DNA of 64,000 nucleotides, taken from positions 1-64,000 of the forward strand of contig JACQZZ010000035.1 of the NCBI GenBank assembly GCA_016213625.1, given 5' to 3'. Numbering within the stretch: position 1 is the stretch's first letter; every line of letters starts with the position of its first letter. The translations under genes were made by a program, and so were the position numbers. A model generated the notes under the pieces. That model did no database searches, was not told the DNA's origin, and worked only from the letters and a program-made list of their open reading frames with translations. The DNA comes from Actinomycetota bacterium (GTDB taxonomy: Bacteria; Actinomycetota; Acidimicrobiia; Acidimicrobiales; Ilumatobacteraceae). Of the stretch, positions 1 to 9,577 are shown piece after piece.

Positions 1-1
1 C

Positions 2-628
2 CTGGACCAGACCACCCGGTGGCTGCGCGCGGTGGGGAGCGGCCGCGTCGGGCGACTGCGCGTGGGCATGATCGACATCGCTGCGGTGCACCACTGCCGC
101 GATGCCGTCCGTCGATTCCGGCGAGCACACCCCGATCTCGACGTGGGATACACCGTGGCGCCCACGGGCGAACTGCTGAGTCGACTGGAGCGCAGCGAGC
201 TGGACGTGGCCGTGTGCGTGGACCCGGAAGGCGCGGGTTCGTTCGACACCACTCCGCTGTTGCGCGACGAGTTGGCCGTCTACGCGCCGCCCGGCGTGGC
301 CGCGGATTCCGCGCCGGCGCAGTGGGGTCCGTGGCTGTTGTTCCCGTCGAGCTCGCGCACCCGCACGGCCATCGATCGACGATTGCGCGAGATCGGTGCA
401 CCGCTGGTGGTGGAGATGGAATCGCACCAGCCGGAGGTGTTGGTGGAGATGGTGCGCCTCGGTCTCGGCTGGACGGTGCTGCCCACCACGCAGGCCGAAC
501 ACGGGGCGCATCGACTGGCGCGGGCGATGACGGAACCGCTGTTGAGCCGCACGATCAGTGCGGTGACACGTCGTGGCGGGGCCATGCATCCGGCGGTGGC
601 ACCGTTCGTGGCCGCGTTGAGTTCGTGA
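2..628 (+). CDS. LysR-type transcriptional regulator, C-terminal part (5' end outside window)
   Basis: The reading frame is open from the first bases of the window, so the N-terminal helix-turn-helix domain is missing only because the window starts inside the gene. What remains, about 208 residues, looks like a LysR substrate-binding domain. It has a first strand (GRLRVGMIDIAAVH), a stretch resembling the usual LRRFRxxHPDLxV helix and strand (RRFRRAHPDLDVGY), the characteristic DVAVCVDP segment, and a C-terminal LGLGWTVLP segment that matches the G-x-G-x-x-x-L-P pattern of the family. Such domains bind a small effector and modulate a DNA-binding dimer. The gene lies directly upstream of the ilv operon on the same strand, but the ilv attenuator separates them. 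Whether it regulates ilv cannot be told from the sequence. Confidence 0.8.
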   Translation: MDQTTRWLRAVGSGRVGRLRVGMIDIAAVHHCRDAVRRFRRAHPDLDVGYTVAPTGELLSRLERSELDVAVCVDPEGAGSFDTTPLLRDELAVYAPPGVAADSAPAQWGPWLLFPSSSRTRTAIDRRLREIGAPLVVEMESHQPEVLVEMVRLGLGWTVLPTTQAEHGAHRLARAMTEPLLSRTISAVTRRGGAMHPAVAPFVAALSS

Positions 629-671
629 TCGGGGTTGCGAAGTCGTCGACGCGGGTGCCAGACTTGCGCCG

Positions 672-719
672 ATGCGTCGCCAGCACCTCACCACTGCGCT
701 CGTAGTACTTCTCGTGTAG
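672..719 (+). CDS. ilvB leader peptide (attenuation peptide)
   Basis: A 15-codon frame encodes MRRQHLTTALVVLLV and stops at 717. Six of its last seven sense codons are Leu or Val (ctc gta gta ctt ctc gtg), the end products of the operon that follows. A hairpin begins one base after the stop, and a terminator hairpin follows it. This is the standard arrangement of a transcription-attenuation leader: ribosome stalling at Leu/Val codons when charged tRNA is scarce favours an antiterminated fold. Short Leu/Val/Ile-rich leader peptides upstream of ilvB are known in other actinobacteria. No Shine-Dalgarno is visible, and a weak promoter-like pair (ttgcga at 635, cagact at 659) would place transcription initiation at or next to the ATG, so the leader may be translated as a leaderless mRNA. 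That promoter reading is tentative. Confidence 0.8.
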   Translation: MRRQHLTTALVVLLV

Positions 720-745
720 ACGCACGCGTCCATATCCGCGTGTGT
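720..745 (+). promoter_or_regulatory. Leader hairpin of ilv attenuator (probable pause/alternative helix)
   Basis: Bases 720-728 pair with 737-745 (nine pairs, one of them G-T) around an eight-base loop, starting one base after the leader peptide stop. Its 5' arm can alternatively pair through gcacg (722-726) with cgtgc (746-750), which would extend into the terminator stem base. It is therefore a candidate pause hairpin or partner of an antiterminator. The exact antiterminator pairing is not resolved by eye. Confidence 0.5.
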
Positions 746-748
746 CGT

Positions 749-778
749 GCCTCCCGTTCGGGAGGCTCTTTCGTTTTT
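749..778 (+). terminator. ilv operon attenuator (intrinsic terminator)
   Basis: A perfect 8-bp stem, gcctcccg (749-756) with cgggaggc (759-766), closes a two-base loop and is followed by a T-rich tract (767-778). It lies 34 bases upstream of the ilvB ATG. Position, stability and T tract fit a Rho-independent terminator controlled by the upstream leader peptide. Confidence 0.85.
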
Positions 779-811
779 CGGCCCACTTGTCAGGAATCCC
801 CAGGAGCAACC

Positions 812-2556
812 ATGAAGATCACCGGGGCGCAAGCCCTCATCAAAGCACTCGAGATGGAACAGGTCGAGACCATCTTCGGCCTGCCCGGCGGGTGCATCCT
901 GCCGGCGTACGACCCGTTGCTCGACTCGTCGATCCGGCACATCCTCGTGCGCCACGAGCAGGGCGCCGGCCACATGGCCGAGGGCTACGCCCACGTGACG
1001 GGCCGCCCGGGCGTGGCCATGGTCACCAGCGGTCCGGCGGCCACGAACATGGTCACCCCGCTCATGGACGCCTACATGGACTCCATTCCCATGGTGTGCA
1101 TCACGGGTCAGGTGGCCACCACGGCCATCGGCAGCGATGCGTTCCAGGAATGCGACACGATCGGCATCACGCGCAGCACCACGAAGCACAACGAACTGGT
1201 GATGACCGCGCAGGACATGCCGATGGCCGTGCGCCAGGCGTTCCACATCGCCACCACCGGCCGTCCGGGACCGACGCTGATCGACATCCCGAAGGACTGC
1301 CTCATCAACACGATGGACTGGTACTGGCCCACCGACCAGGAGGTCCTCGACAGCCTCCCCGGTTACCGGCCCAACACCAAGGGCCACCCGCGCATGATCA
1401 AGGAGGCGGCGAAGCTCATCCTGGCGAGCGAGCGGCCCCTCATCTATGCAGGCGGCGGCATCCTGAAGGCCCGCGCCGCCGAGGCGCTGCGCGAGCTGGC
1501 CGAGCTGTGCGACATCCACGTCGTCACCACCCTCATGGCTCGCGGCGCGTTCCCCGATGATCACCCGCTGTGCTTGGGCATGCCGGGGATGCACGGCAAC
1601 GCCACGGCCATCACGTCGATGCAGAAGAGCGACCTGCTCATCACGCTCGGCGCACGGTTCGACGACCGCATCACCGGCAAGGTGAGCAGCTTCGCTCCCG
1701 AGGCCAAGATCATCCACGTCGACATCGACCCCGCCGAGCAGGGCAAGGTGCGTCGTCCCGACGTGCCGATCGTCGGCGACGCCAAGTACGTCATCGAGGA
1801 GATCATCAAGGCCATCAAGGACCTGCTGCAGGGCGGCACCGTCCAGGCCGACACCGGCGCGTGGAAGAGCCGCATCAGCGGCTGGCGCGAGCAGTTCCCG
1901 CTCTCCTACGAGCCCAGCGAGCCCGGCGATGCGCTGAAGCCGCAGTTCTGCCTCGAGCAGCTGCGCGACTCGGCACCCGAGGGCACCATCCTCGTGTCGG
2001 GCGTCGGTCAGCACCAGATGTGGAGCAGCCAGTACTGGACGTTCAACGAGCCCTACACCTGGGTGAACTCGGGCGGTCTGGGCACGATGGGCTTCAGCGT
2101 CCCCGCCGCCATCGGCGCCAAGGTCGGTCGCCCCGACCGCACCGTGTGGGCCATCGACGGCGACGGTTGCTTCCAGATGACCGCCCAGGAGCTGGTGACC
2201 GCCAGCGTCGAGCGCATTCCGGTGAAGGTGGCCATCCTCAACAACAGCTACCTCGGCATGGTGCGTCAGTGGCAGGAGATGTTCTACGACGAGCGCTACT
2301 CCGAGGTGTACCTGTCGCCCGAGGTGCCCGACTTCGTGAAGTGGGCCGAGGCGATGGGCTGCGTCGGCATTCGCGTCGACAGCCCCGAAGAGGTGCAGCC
2401 GGCCATCGACAAGGCCAACAGCATCGACGACCGTCCCGTCGTGGTCGACTTCCGCGTCGACGCCCGCGAGAAGGTCTTCCCGATGGTCCCCGCCGGATAC
2501 AGCAACGACGATCTGCTGCTGCCCGACTTCCAGAACGCATGCCGGAGCAACCTGCG

Positions 2557-2560
<4 letters not shown>
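812..2560 (+). CDS. ilvB: Acetolactate synthase large (catalytic) subunit
   Basis: This ThDP- and FAD-dependent enzyme condenses pyruvate with pyruvate or 2-oxobutyrate, the first common step of valine, leucine and isoleucine synthesis. The ATG at 812 has an aggag Shine-Dalgarno at 802; the open frame extends further upstream, but that part is the attenuator. The 582-residue product has the usual length. Visible signatures are the N-terminal GLPGG region, the catalytic glutamate E49 (RHEQGAGHMAEGY), the central FAD/regulatory domain and the C-terminal ThDP/Mg motif from GDG (about 450) to NN (about 478). The stop codon overlaps the ilvN ATG by four bases (ATGA), giving translational coupling of catalytic and regulatory subunits. 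Expression should follow the Leu/Val leader-peptide attenuator upstream. Confidence 0.97.
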
Positions 2561-4124
<1,564 letters not shown>

Positions 4125-4133
4125 TGGCTCCGG

Positions 4134-4167
4134 GAGGGCCGCCACGTTCGAACACGTGGCGGCCCTC
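4134..4167 (+). terminator. Perfect 14-bp hairpin after ilvC
   Basis: Bases 4134-4147 are exactly complementary to 4154-4167, with a six-base loop. No T tract follows, as is common for GC-rich actinobacterial terminators. It sits directly behind the ilvC stop, so termination of the ilv operon is the simplest reading, but it overlaps the most likely start of the downstream acyltransferase. Confidence 0.7.
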
Positions 4168-6021
4168 GTCGGCCTCCGCGCGCTCGCGGTGGCCGCGGTG
4201 TTGGTGTTCCACTCCGAACTCGGACTCGCCGACGGCGGGTTCCTCGGGGTGTCGGTGTTCTTCACCCTGTCGGGGTTCTTGATCACCACCCTGCTCGTTC
4301 GCGAGCACCATCGTTCCGGCCATGTGGCGTTGGGGGCGTTCTACGCGAGGCGTGCTCGCCGGCTCGTGCCCGCGGCGTACGCGTGCATCGCGGCGGTGTT
4401 GTTGCTCGCCCCGCTGTGGTCGGTCGCCCAGCGGAAGGATCTGGCCGGCGACGCCATCGCGTCGGTGGCCAATGTGGCCAACTGGCGGTTCGCGTTCGCC
4501 GGCCAGTCGTACCAGGACCTGTTCACCGGCACGCCGAGCCCACTGGCGCACTTCTGGTCCCTGGCCATCGAGGAGCAGTGTTACCTGCTGCTCCCGCTGG
4601 TGGTGACCTGGGCGCTGCGATGGGGTGGTGTTCGTCGGCTGGCGCAGGTGCTGGCGCTGCTCCTGATGGGGTCCATCGTGGCGACGCTGCTCACCCACGA
4701 CCTCGATCTGGTCTACAACGGCACGCACACCCGTGCCGCGGAACTGCTGCTGGGTGCGTTGGCCGCGATCGTGGTGCTGCACCGCCGGCCGGGTGAGCGT
4801 GCGCTGGCGGTGATGAGCGCCGCGGGGCTCGGGGCGCTCACCGTGTTGGTGGCTGCCACCGGCCTGGACGACCGGTGGCTGTACCGCGGCGGGTTCGTGC
4901 TCGTGGGCGTGTGCTCGGCGGTCACCGTGGTGGGTCTGCTCGGCTCGCACCGCGTCGCCCGCGTGGTGGGGTGCCGGCCGATGGTGGCGGTGGGCCGCCG
5001 CAGCTACGGCGTGTACCTGTACCACTGGCCGGTGTTCCTGGTGCTCACGGAGGAACGAACCGGTTGGTCCCAGTGGCCACTGCTCGCCGCTCGGGTGGCG
5101 GTCACCGCGTGCATCTCCGTCGCCTCGTACCGTTGGCTGGAGATGCCGGTGCGCACCCGTCGGGCGTTGCGTGGTGCGCGTCCCGCGGGCATTGCGCTCG
5201 TCACCGCGGCGGTCGCGCTGGTGGTGTCGTCGATCGCGTTGCCCGCACCCACCCTGTCCGCGTCGGAGCGACTGCTGGATCAGGTGTCGTCGGGCAGCGT
5301 CACCCTGTACTCGCCGATCACGACAGTCGTCGGCTCCACGATCGCCGCGGTGCCCGAGGGTCGATTGCGCGTCGCCGTCATCGGGGATTCCACGTCGGTC
5401 TTCGCCGCCCGGGCGCTCGCGGACGCAGGCGCGCGGGAGTTGGTGGTGCAGTGGGCCGGCGAGGAGGCGTGCCCGTTCGCGACCACAGTGGCAACTCGTG
5501 CCGCACCATCGTTGGATTGGACGCCGTCGGAATGCGTTGGGCCGGTGGCCAAGCTCGACGGGCTGCTCGACTCGTTCCGGCCCGATGCCGTCCTGCTGGT
5601 GGTGGGAGCGATGGGGTTGATGGAGCACCGGTATCCGGGCGACGACACGGGCCATCTTCCGGGTGTGCCCGCGTACCTCGCCGCGCACTCGCAGGCGCTC
5701 GACGACGTGATGGCCGTGCTGCGGCCGCGTGACATCCCGCTGGTGGTGGCCGACACGCCTCCGCTGGGGGTGGGCGCGTTCTCCACGTTCGAGATGGCCG
5801 ACCCCGCGCGTGCCGAGGCGTTCAACTCGATGATCGCCGACTGGACCTCCAGCGTCGACGTCGCCGTGCTGCCCTTCGGTGCGCGCATCGTGGCCTACGA
5901 GGCGGAGCGCGGCAACATCCGCTTCGACGGCTCCCACCCGCAGCTCGAGCCGCTCACCGAGATCGCCCGCGACTGGTTGGTCGGCGACCTGGTGGACACG
6001 GTGCGGTCGTTGCGGGCGTAG
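4156..6021 (+). CDS. Membrane acyltransferase (acyltransferase-3 family) fused to SGNH domain
   Basis: The N-terminal half is an integral-membrane acyltransferase-3 domain with about ten or eleven hydrophobic segments; its opening GLRALAVAAVLVFHSE carries the family arginine and histidine. The C-terminal, probably extracytoplasmic domain looks like an SGNH hydrolase/transferase: GDS with D411 and S412, and a C-terminal DGSH with D591 and H594 as the other catalytic residues. This OafA/YrhL-like architecture O-acylates cell-surface glycans or lipids; the substrate here is unknown. The start is uncertain. GTG at 4156 gives the shortest N-terminus consistent with the family, and a TTG at 4102 inside ilvC is the in-frame alternative. 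Neither has a good Shine-Dalgarno, and both conflict with the hairpin at 4134-4167. Length is 621 residues from the chosen start. Confidence 0.85.
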   Translation: MAALVGLRALAVAAVLVFHSELGLADGGFLGVSVFFTLSGFLITTLLVREHHRSGHVALGAFYARRARRLVPAAYACIAAVLLLAPLWSVAQRKDLAGDAIASVANVANWRFAFAGQSYQDLFTGTPSPLAHFWSLAIEEQCYLLLPLVVTWALRWGGVRRLAQVLALLLMGSIVATLLTHDLDLVYNGTHTRAAELLLGALAAIVVLHRRPGERALAVMSAAGLGALTVLVAATGLDDRWLYRGGFVLVGVCSAVTVVGLLGSHRVARVVGCRPMVAVGRRSYGVYLYHWPVFLVLTEERTGWSQWPLLAARVAVTACISVASYRWLEMPVRTRRALRGARPAGIALVTAAVALVVSSIALPAPTLSASERLLDQVSSGSVTLYSPITTVVGSTIAAVPEGRLRVAVIGDSTSVFAARALADAGARELVVQWAGEEACPFATTVATRAAPSLDWTPSECVGPVAKLDGLLDSFRPDAVLLVVGAMGLMEHRYPGDDTGHLPGVPAYLAAHSQALDDVMAVLRPRDIPLVVADTPPLGVGAFSTFEMADPARAEAFNSMIADWTSSVDVAVLPFGARIVAYEAERGNIRFDGSHPQLEPLTEIARDWLVGDLVDTVRSLRA

Positions 6022-6048
6022 GGTGCGGGTAACCGAACGGAGGGCGTC

Positions 6049-6165
6049 ATGCCCGAGAAGTCACCGCAGAAGCCCAGTGCCAAGAAGACCGGCAAGTCGC
6101 TGAAGGAAAAGCGAGCCGCCAAGCACGAGAAGGCGGCGGACAAGAAGTCGCGCGGCGCCCTGTAA
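6049..6165 (+). CDS. Small lysine-rich protein, 38 aa
   Basis: A short frame beginning ATG at 6049, preceded by ggagg at 6039-6043, encodes 38 residues, 12 of them Lys. It begins MPEKSPQKPSAKKTGKS, continues with LKEKRAAKHEKAA and ends KSRGAL. Short basic proteins with a SLKEKRAAKxxK core are recurrent in actinobacterial genomes, but I know no function for them; nucleic-acid or ribosome association is only a guess from the charge. It stands alone between the acyltransferase and metY. The good ribosome site and clean codon use argue that it is real. Confidence 0.6.
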   Translation: MPEKSPQKPSAKKTGKSLKEKRAAKHEKAADKKSRGAL

Positions 6166-6211
6166 TTCCGACTTGCCAGGTCGGGATTCATGGGTCTAGG
6201 GTGCGACACCT

Positions 6212-7522
6212 ATGAGCGACACCTGGGGTTTCGAAACACGACAGATCCACGTGGGCGGCGAGCCCGATGCGGCCACCGGCGCACGCGCAGTGCCGATCTA
6301 CCAGACCACGAGCTTCCAGTTCCGCGATGCCGAGCACGCGCAGAACCTGTTCGCGCTCGCCGAGATCGGCAACATCTACACCCGCATCATGAACCCCACC
6401 CAGGGTGCACTCGAGGCGCGCCTCAGCAGCCTGGAGGGTGGCGTCACCACTGCCGTCGGCCTGCCCGGCGCGTTGGTCGTGGCCTCGGGTCAGTCGGCCG
6501 AGACCATCGCCATCCTCACCCTGGCCGAGGCCGGCGACCACATCGTCGCCAGCCCGTCGCTGTACGGCGGCACGTACAACCTGTTCCACTACACCCTGCC
6601 GAAGATGGGCATCGAGGTCACGTTCGTCGACGACCCGCACGACCTCGAGCAGTGGGCCGCCGCCATCCGCCCGAACACCAAGGCGTTCTACGGTGAGGTG
6701 CTCGCCAACCCGCGCAACGACGTGTTCGACATCGAGGGCGTCAGCAAGGTCGCGCACGACAACGGCATCCCGCTCATCGTCGACAACACCGTGCCCACCC
6801 CGTACCTCATCCGTCCCATCGAGTGGGGCGCCGACATCGTGGTGCACAGCCTCACCAAGTTCATCGGCGGTCACGGCACCTCCATCGGCGGCGCCATCAT
6901 CGACGGTGGCACGTTCGACTTCGGTGCCAGCGGTCGCTTCCCGAACCTCACCGAGCCCGACCCCAGCTACCACGGCCTGCCCTACTGGCCGGCCCTCGGA
7001 CCCGGTGCGTACATCATCAAGGCCCGAGTGCAGATCCTGCGCGACCTGGGCGCTGCGGTGTCGCCGTTCAACGCCTTCGCCTTCATCCAGGGCCTCGAGA
7101 CCCTGAGCCTGCGCATGGAGCGCCACTGGGCCAACGCCGACAAGGTGGCCCAGTTCCTGGTGGATCACCCGCAGGTGGAGAGCGTGTCGTACGCCGGTCT
7201 GCCCAGCAGCCCGTGGCACGAGCGGGCCAAGAAGTACGGCGGCGGCAAGGGCTACGGCTCGGTGCTCGCGTTCGACATCAAGGGCGGCAAGGAAGCCGGC
7301 CAGAAGTTCGTCGGCGGCCTGAAGCTGCACAGCCACGTGGCCAACATCGGCGACGTGCGCAGCCTGGTCATCCACCCGGCCAGCACCACCCACAGCCAGC
7401 TCACCGAAGAAGAGCAGGTCTCCACGGGTGTGCGCCCCGGCCTGGTGCGCCTGAGCGTCGGCCTCGAGACCATCGAGGACATCATCGCCGACCTCGAACT
7501 GGGCTTCGCCGCCGCCAAGTAG
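6212..7522 (+). CDS. metY: O-acetyl-L-homoserine sulfhydrylase (Cys/Met metabolism PLP enzyme)
   Basis: The 436-residue protein is a fold-type I PLP enzyme that makes homocysteine directly from O-acetylhomoserine and sulfide. The length and the N-terminal ETRQIHVG ... [14 protein letters not shown] block are those of the MetY branch rather than the shorter cystathionine synthases and lyases of about 390 residues. The Schiff-base lysine is K216 in [13 protein letters not shown]. The C-terminal [14 protein letters not shown] and [13 protein letters not shown] segments are diagnostic of the family. It is a single gene with only 46 bases separating it from the small basic protein. No SAM riboswitch is seen upstream. 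Confidence 0.92.
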   Translation: MSDTWGFETRQIHVGGEPDAATGARAVPIYQTTSFQFRDAEHAQNLFALAEIGNIYTRIMNPTQGALEARLSSLEGGVTTAVGLPGALVVASGQSAETIAILTLAEAGDHIVASPSLYGGTYNLFHYTLPKMGIEVTFVDDPHDLEQWAAAIRPNTKAFYGEVLANPRNDVFDIEGVSKVAHDNGIPLIVDNTVPTPYLIRPIEWGADIVVHSLTKFIGGHGTSIGGAIIDGGTFDFGASGRFPNLTEPDPSYHGLPYWPALGPGAYIIKARVQILRDLGAAVSPFNAFAFIQGLETLSLRMERHWANADKVAQFLVDHPQVESVSYAGLPSSPWHERAKKYGGGKGYGSVLAFDIKGGKEAGQKFVGGLKLHSHVANIGDVRSLVIHPASTTHSQLTEEEQVSTGVRPGLVRLSVGLETIEDIIADLELGFAAAK

Positions 7523-7537
7523 TCAGCTCGAGAAACG

Positions 7538-7984
7538 TCAGTCGATGAACAACTCGCCGACGGTCTGGCCGTAGAACTCCGGGCCGGTCGGCGTGAAGCC
7601 GAGGTTCAGGTAGTAGTCCTCGGGGCCGTCCTCGCGGGGGATCCACAACACCGTGACGCGCTGTTCGCCGCGCCGGCGGGCTTCGTCGATCACGCCCTGC
7701 ACGGCGAATCGGCCATAGCCGCGCCCTTGGTGCTCGCCGCTGATGTTGAGTCGCCAGATGCCGCAACGGAAGAAGTCGATCTCGTTGTCCGGATCGAACG
7801 ACCCCATCACGAAGCCCACGACGTCGTCGCCATCTGTCACGAGGCGCGGCCATGCGGCGGGGTGCACGTATGCCTCGGCCAGCGATTGCACGACGGGTGC
7901 GACGAACTGCTCCTGGCCGGGGCGCAAGGTGATGCCGACTGCGTTGTCGATGTTGTCGGCGGTGATGGTGGTCAACTGAGTCAT
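7538..7984 (-). CDS. GNAT-family N-acetyltransferase
   Basis: The 148-residue protein has the GNAT acetyl-CoA binding motif A (ISGEHQGRGYGRF, around residues 82-93) and the C-terminal YYLNLGFTPTG strand-helix typical of spermidine/spermine or amino-acid acetyltransferases. The substrate is unknown. ATG at 7984 is preferred; an in-frame start at 8005 would add seven residues. It is divergent from the HTH protein and convergent with metY, 15 bases apart. Confidence 0.8.
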   Translation of the reverse strand: MTQLTTITADNIDNAVGITLRPGQEQFVAPVVQSLAEAYVHPAAWPRLVTDGDDVVGFVMGSFDPDNEIDFFRCGIWRLNISGEHQGRGYGRFAVQGVIDEARRRGEQRVTVLWIPREDGPEDYYLNLGFTPTGPEFYGQTVGELFID

Positions 7985-8112
7985 GGTGCGACGGTACGAT
8001 CGCATTCACGACACAGCTACGTCGGCTTCTGTCGGATTCCGTGATGGCTCCATCGGCTCCCCAACTCCCCACGCGACATCGCCGCCTCGTCGGATCGCCG
8101 CGCACTCCGGGC

Positions 8113-8478
8113 ATGGTGCAACTGCATCAGGCGCTGCCGTTGGTCGAGCGCCAGCATGCGTTGATCGAGGAGATTCGCGCCCGATCGCCTCGCTTCGTCC
8201 CCGGTCGCACCTTGGCCGAACGCACCGGCACGTCGCAACGCACCGTGGAACGCGACGTCGTCCGGATGATCGAGGCCGGGCTACCCATCGAAGTCCGACG
8301 CGGTCCCGGCGGTGGCTACCGGCTCGGTTCGCCCGCCGCACGAGAGACCCTCGTCCTCACCGCCGGCGAGATCGCCGCGCTGGTCGCGTCGCTCGTGGCG
8401 GTGGGTCCCTACACCTCGGCCACCGCGCAATCCGTGCTCGCCAAACTGCTCCACACCTTCACGACTCCCGCTGAGTGA
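8113..8478 (+). CDS. Helix-turn-helix protein, YafY/WYL-like N-terminal domain only
   Basis: Residues 10-60 form a winged helix of the HTH_11 type (FVPGRTLAERTGTSQRTVER, then DVVRMIEAGLPIE and a GGGYRLG wing), as found at the N-terminus of WYL-domain regulators. The frame stops after about 121 residues, just past the LVLTAGEIAALVASLVAV linker helix, so the ligand-binding WYL domain is absent. It may be a stand-alone short repressor or a remnant. The start is uncertain: ATG 8113 fits the family N-terminus, while ATG 8044 would add 23 low-complexity residues and has a possible -10 (tacgat) upstream at 7996. The target is unknown. Confidence 0.65.
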   Translation: MVQLHQALPLVERQHALIEEIRARSPRFVPGRTLAERTGTSQRTVERDVVRMIEAGLPIEVRRGPGGGYRLGSPAARETLVLTAGEIAALVASLVAVGPYTSATAQSVLAKLLHTFTTPAE

Positions 8479-8489
8479 CTCCGACAACG

Positions 8490-8540
8490 CACCGCGGTCA
8501 CCGATCCACTCGATCACCGAGTGGATCGGTGACCGCGGTG
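8490..8540. terminator. Perfect 23-bp inverted repeat, probable bidirectional terminator
   Basis: Bases 8490-8512 are exactly complementary to 8518-8540 around the five-base loop atcac. The repeat fills the gap between the convergent HTH gene (stop at 8478) and channel gene (stop at 8553), where a factor-independent bidirectional terminator would be expected. There is no T tract on either strand. The stem is much longer than other hairpins in this window. Confidence 0.75.
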
Positions 8541-8552
8541 GTCAGCGAGCGC

Positions 8553-9554
8553 TCAGTCGGTGGGTTCGGCGGAACCGTGGCGCACCATGGCGGTCATCCG
8601 CCGCAGGGTCTCGCTGTTGCCGAGCACCACCAACATGTCGCCGGCGCGCAGCGGCCCGTCGGCCTCGTGCCAGCGCCTGACCTCGGTGCCCTGGCGGAGA
8701 CCCAGAATGTGCAGAGCGGGCACTGCGGAGCCGAGCGCGCGTAGGTCCAGACCCTCCGCCTGCGCTCCTGCGCCCACCTCGACCTCCTCGACTCGCATGT
8801 CGGTGCCGGGGATGGCCAGGACGCCCAACACCTCGGCATCGAGTGCGGTGGCGGCCATGCTGGCGCCGACGCTCTCGTACACCGGCACCACGTGCGACGC
8901 CCCCGCGCGCATGAGGCGTTTGCTCCAACTCGAGTCGCTCACCCGGGCCACGATGCGCACGTCCGGAGCAATGGATCGCGCGGTGAGGGCGACCACCGCG
9001 TTGGACGGGTCGTCGAGTGTGGTGATGAGCGCAGCAGCGCGGTTGGCGCCCGCCGTGCGCAGCACCGTGCTGTCGCGAGCGTCGCCCTGCAGGAAGATCG
9101 CGCCGGCCGAGGTGACCGCGTCCTCCACCGTGTCGGTGGAGTCGATGACCACGCACGAACGTCCGGAGCGGATGGCGGCGTCGGCGGACGCCCGCCCGAC
9201 TCGCCCGAAGCCGACGATGATCACGTGGTCCTTCAGGTGCTCGCGCACTTTCGACCTCCTTCGTTCGCGGAGGGCGGCGGTGACGTCGCCCGAGAGGAAC
9301 AGCGCCGTCAACGACGCTGCGGAGTACACGAACACACCGAACCCGGCGAGGATGACGCCGATGGTCCACACGCGCCCGTCGGTGGTGAGCTCGTGCACCT
9401 CGCCATAGCCCACCTGGCCCATGGTGATGACCGACATGTACACGGCGTCGAACCAGCCCCAGTCTTCGATCACCACGTAACCGGCGCTGGCCACCGTGAT
9501 GGCGAGCAACGCCGCGATCGCCGGGCCGCGCAACCGCTCGAGCACCAACTTCAT
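8553..9554 (-). CDS. Potassium channel protein with RCK (TrkA-N/TrkA-C) domains
   Basis: The 333-residue protein has two membrane helices flanking a pore loop (residues about 11-90) with the K+ selectivity filter G49-Y50-G51 in TMGQVGYGE. This resembles MthK or Kch-type channels, except that the usual Thr before GYG is Val and the following Asp is Glu. A cytoplasmic RCK domain follows, with the NAD-type Rossmann motif GFGRVGR at 115-121, and a TrkA-C domain ends the protein (LRAGDMLVVLG). It should conduct K+ under ligand gating. The ATG at 9554 is preferred over an upstream extension lacking membrane character. It is divergent from the AhpD-like gene with only 23 bases between starts. Confidence 0.88.
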   Translation of the reverse strand: MKLVLERLRGPAIAALLAITVASAGYVVIEDWGWFDAVYMSVITMGQVGYGEVHELTTDGRVWTIGVILAGFGVFVYSAASLTALFLSGDVTAALRERRRSKVREHLKDHVIIVGFGRVGRASADAAIRSGRSCVVIDSTDTVEDAVTSAGAIFLQGDARDSTVLRTAGANRAAALITTLDDPSNAVVALTARSIAPDVRIVARVSDSSWSKRLMRAGASHVVPVYESVGASMAATALDAEVLGVLAIPGTDMRVEEVEVGAGAQAEGLDLRALGSAVPALHILGLRQGTEVRRWHEADGPLRAGDMLVVLGNSETLRRMTAMVRHGSAEPTD

Positions 9555-9577
9555 GTGCCCAGAGTAGGTTGACGGGC

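Noticed and set aside
635-811. A longer ilvB N-terminus of 59 extra residues
   Set aside because: The extension covers the leader peptide and attenuator; the ATG at 812 has a good Shine-Dalgarno and matches IlvB family starts.
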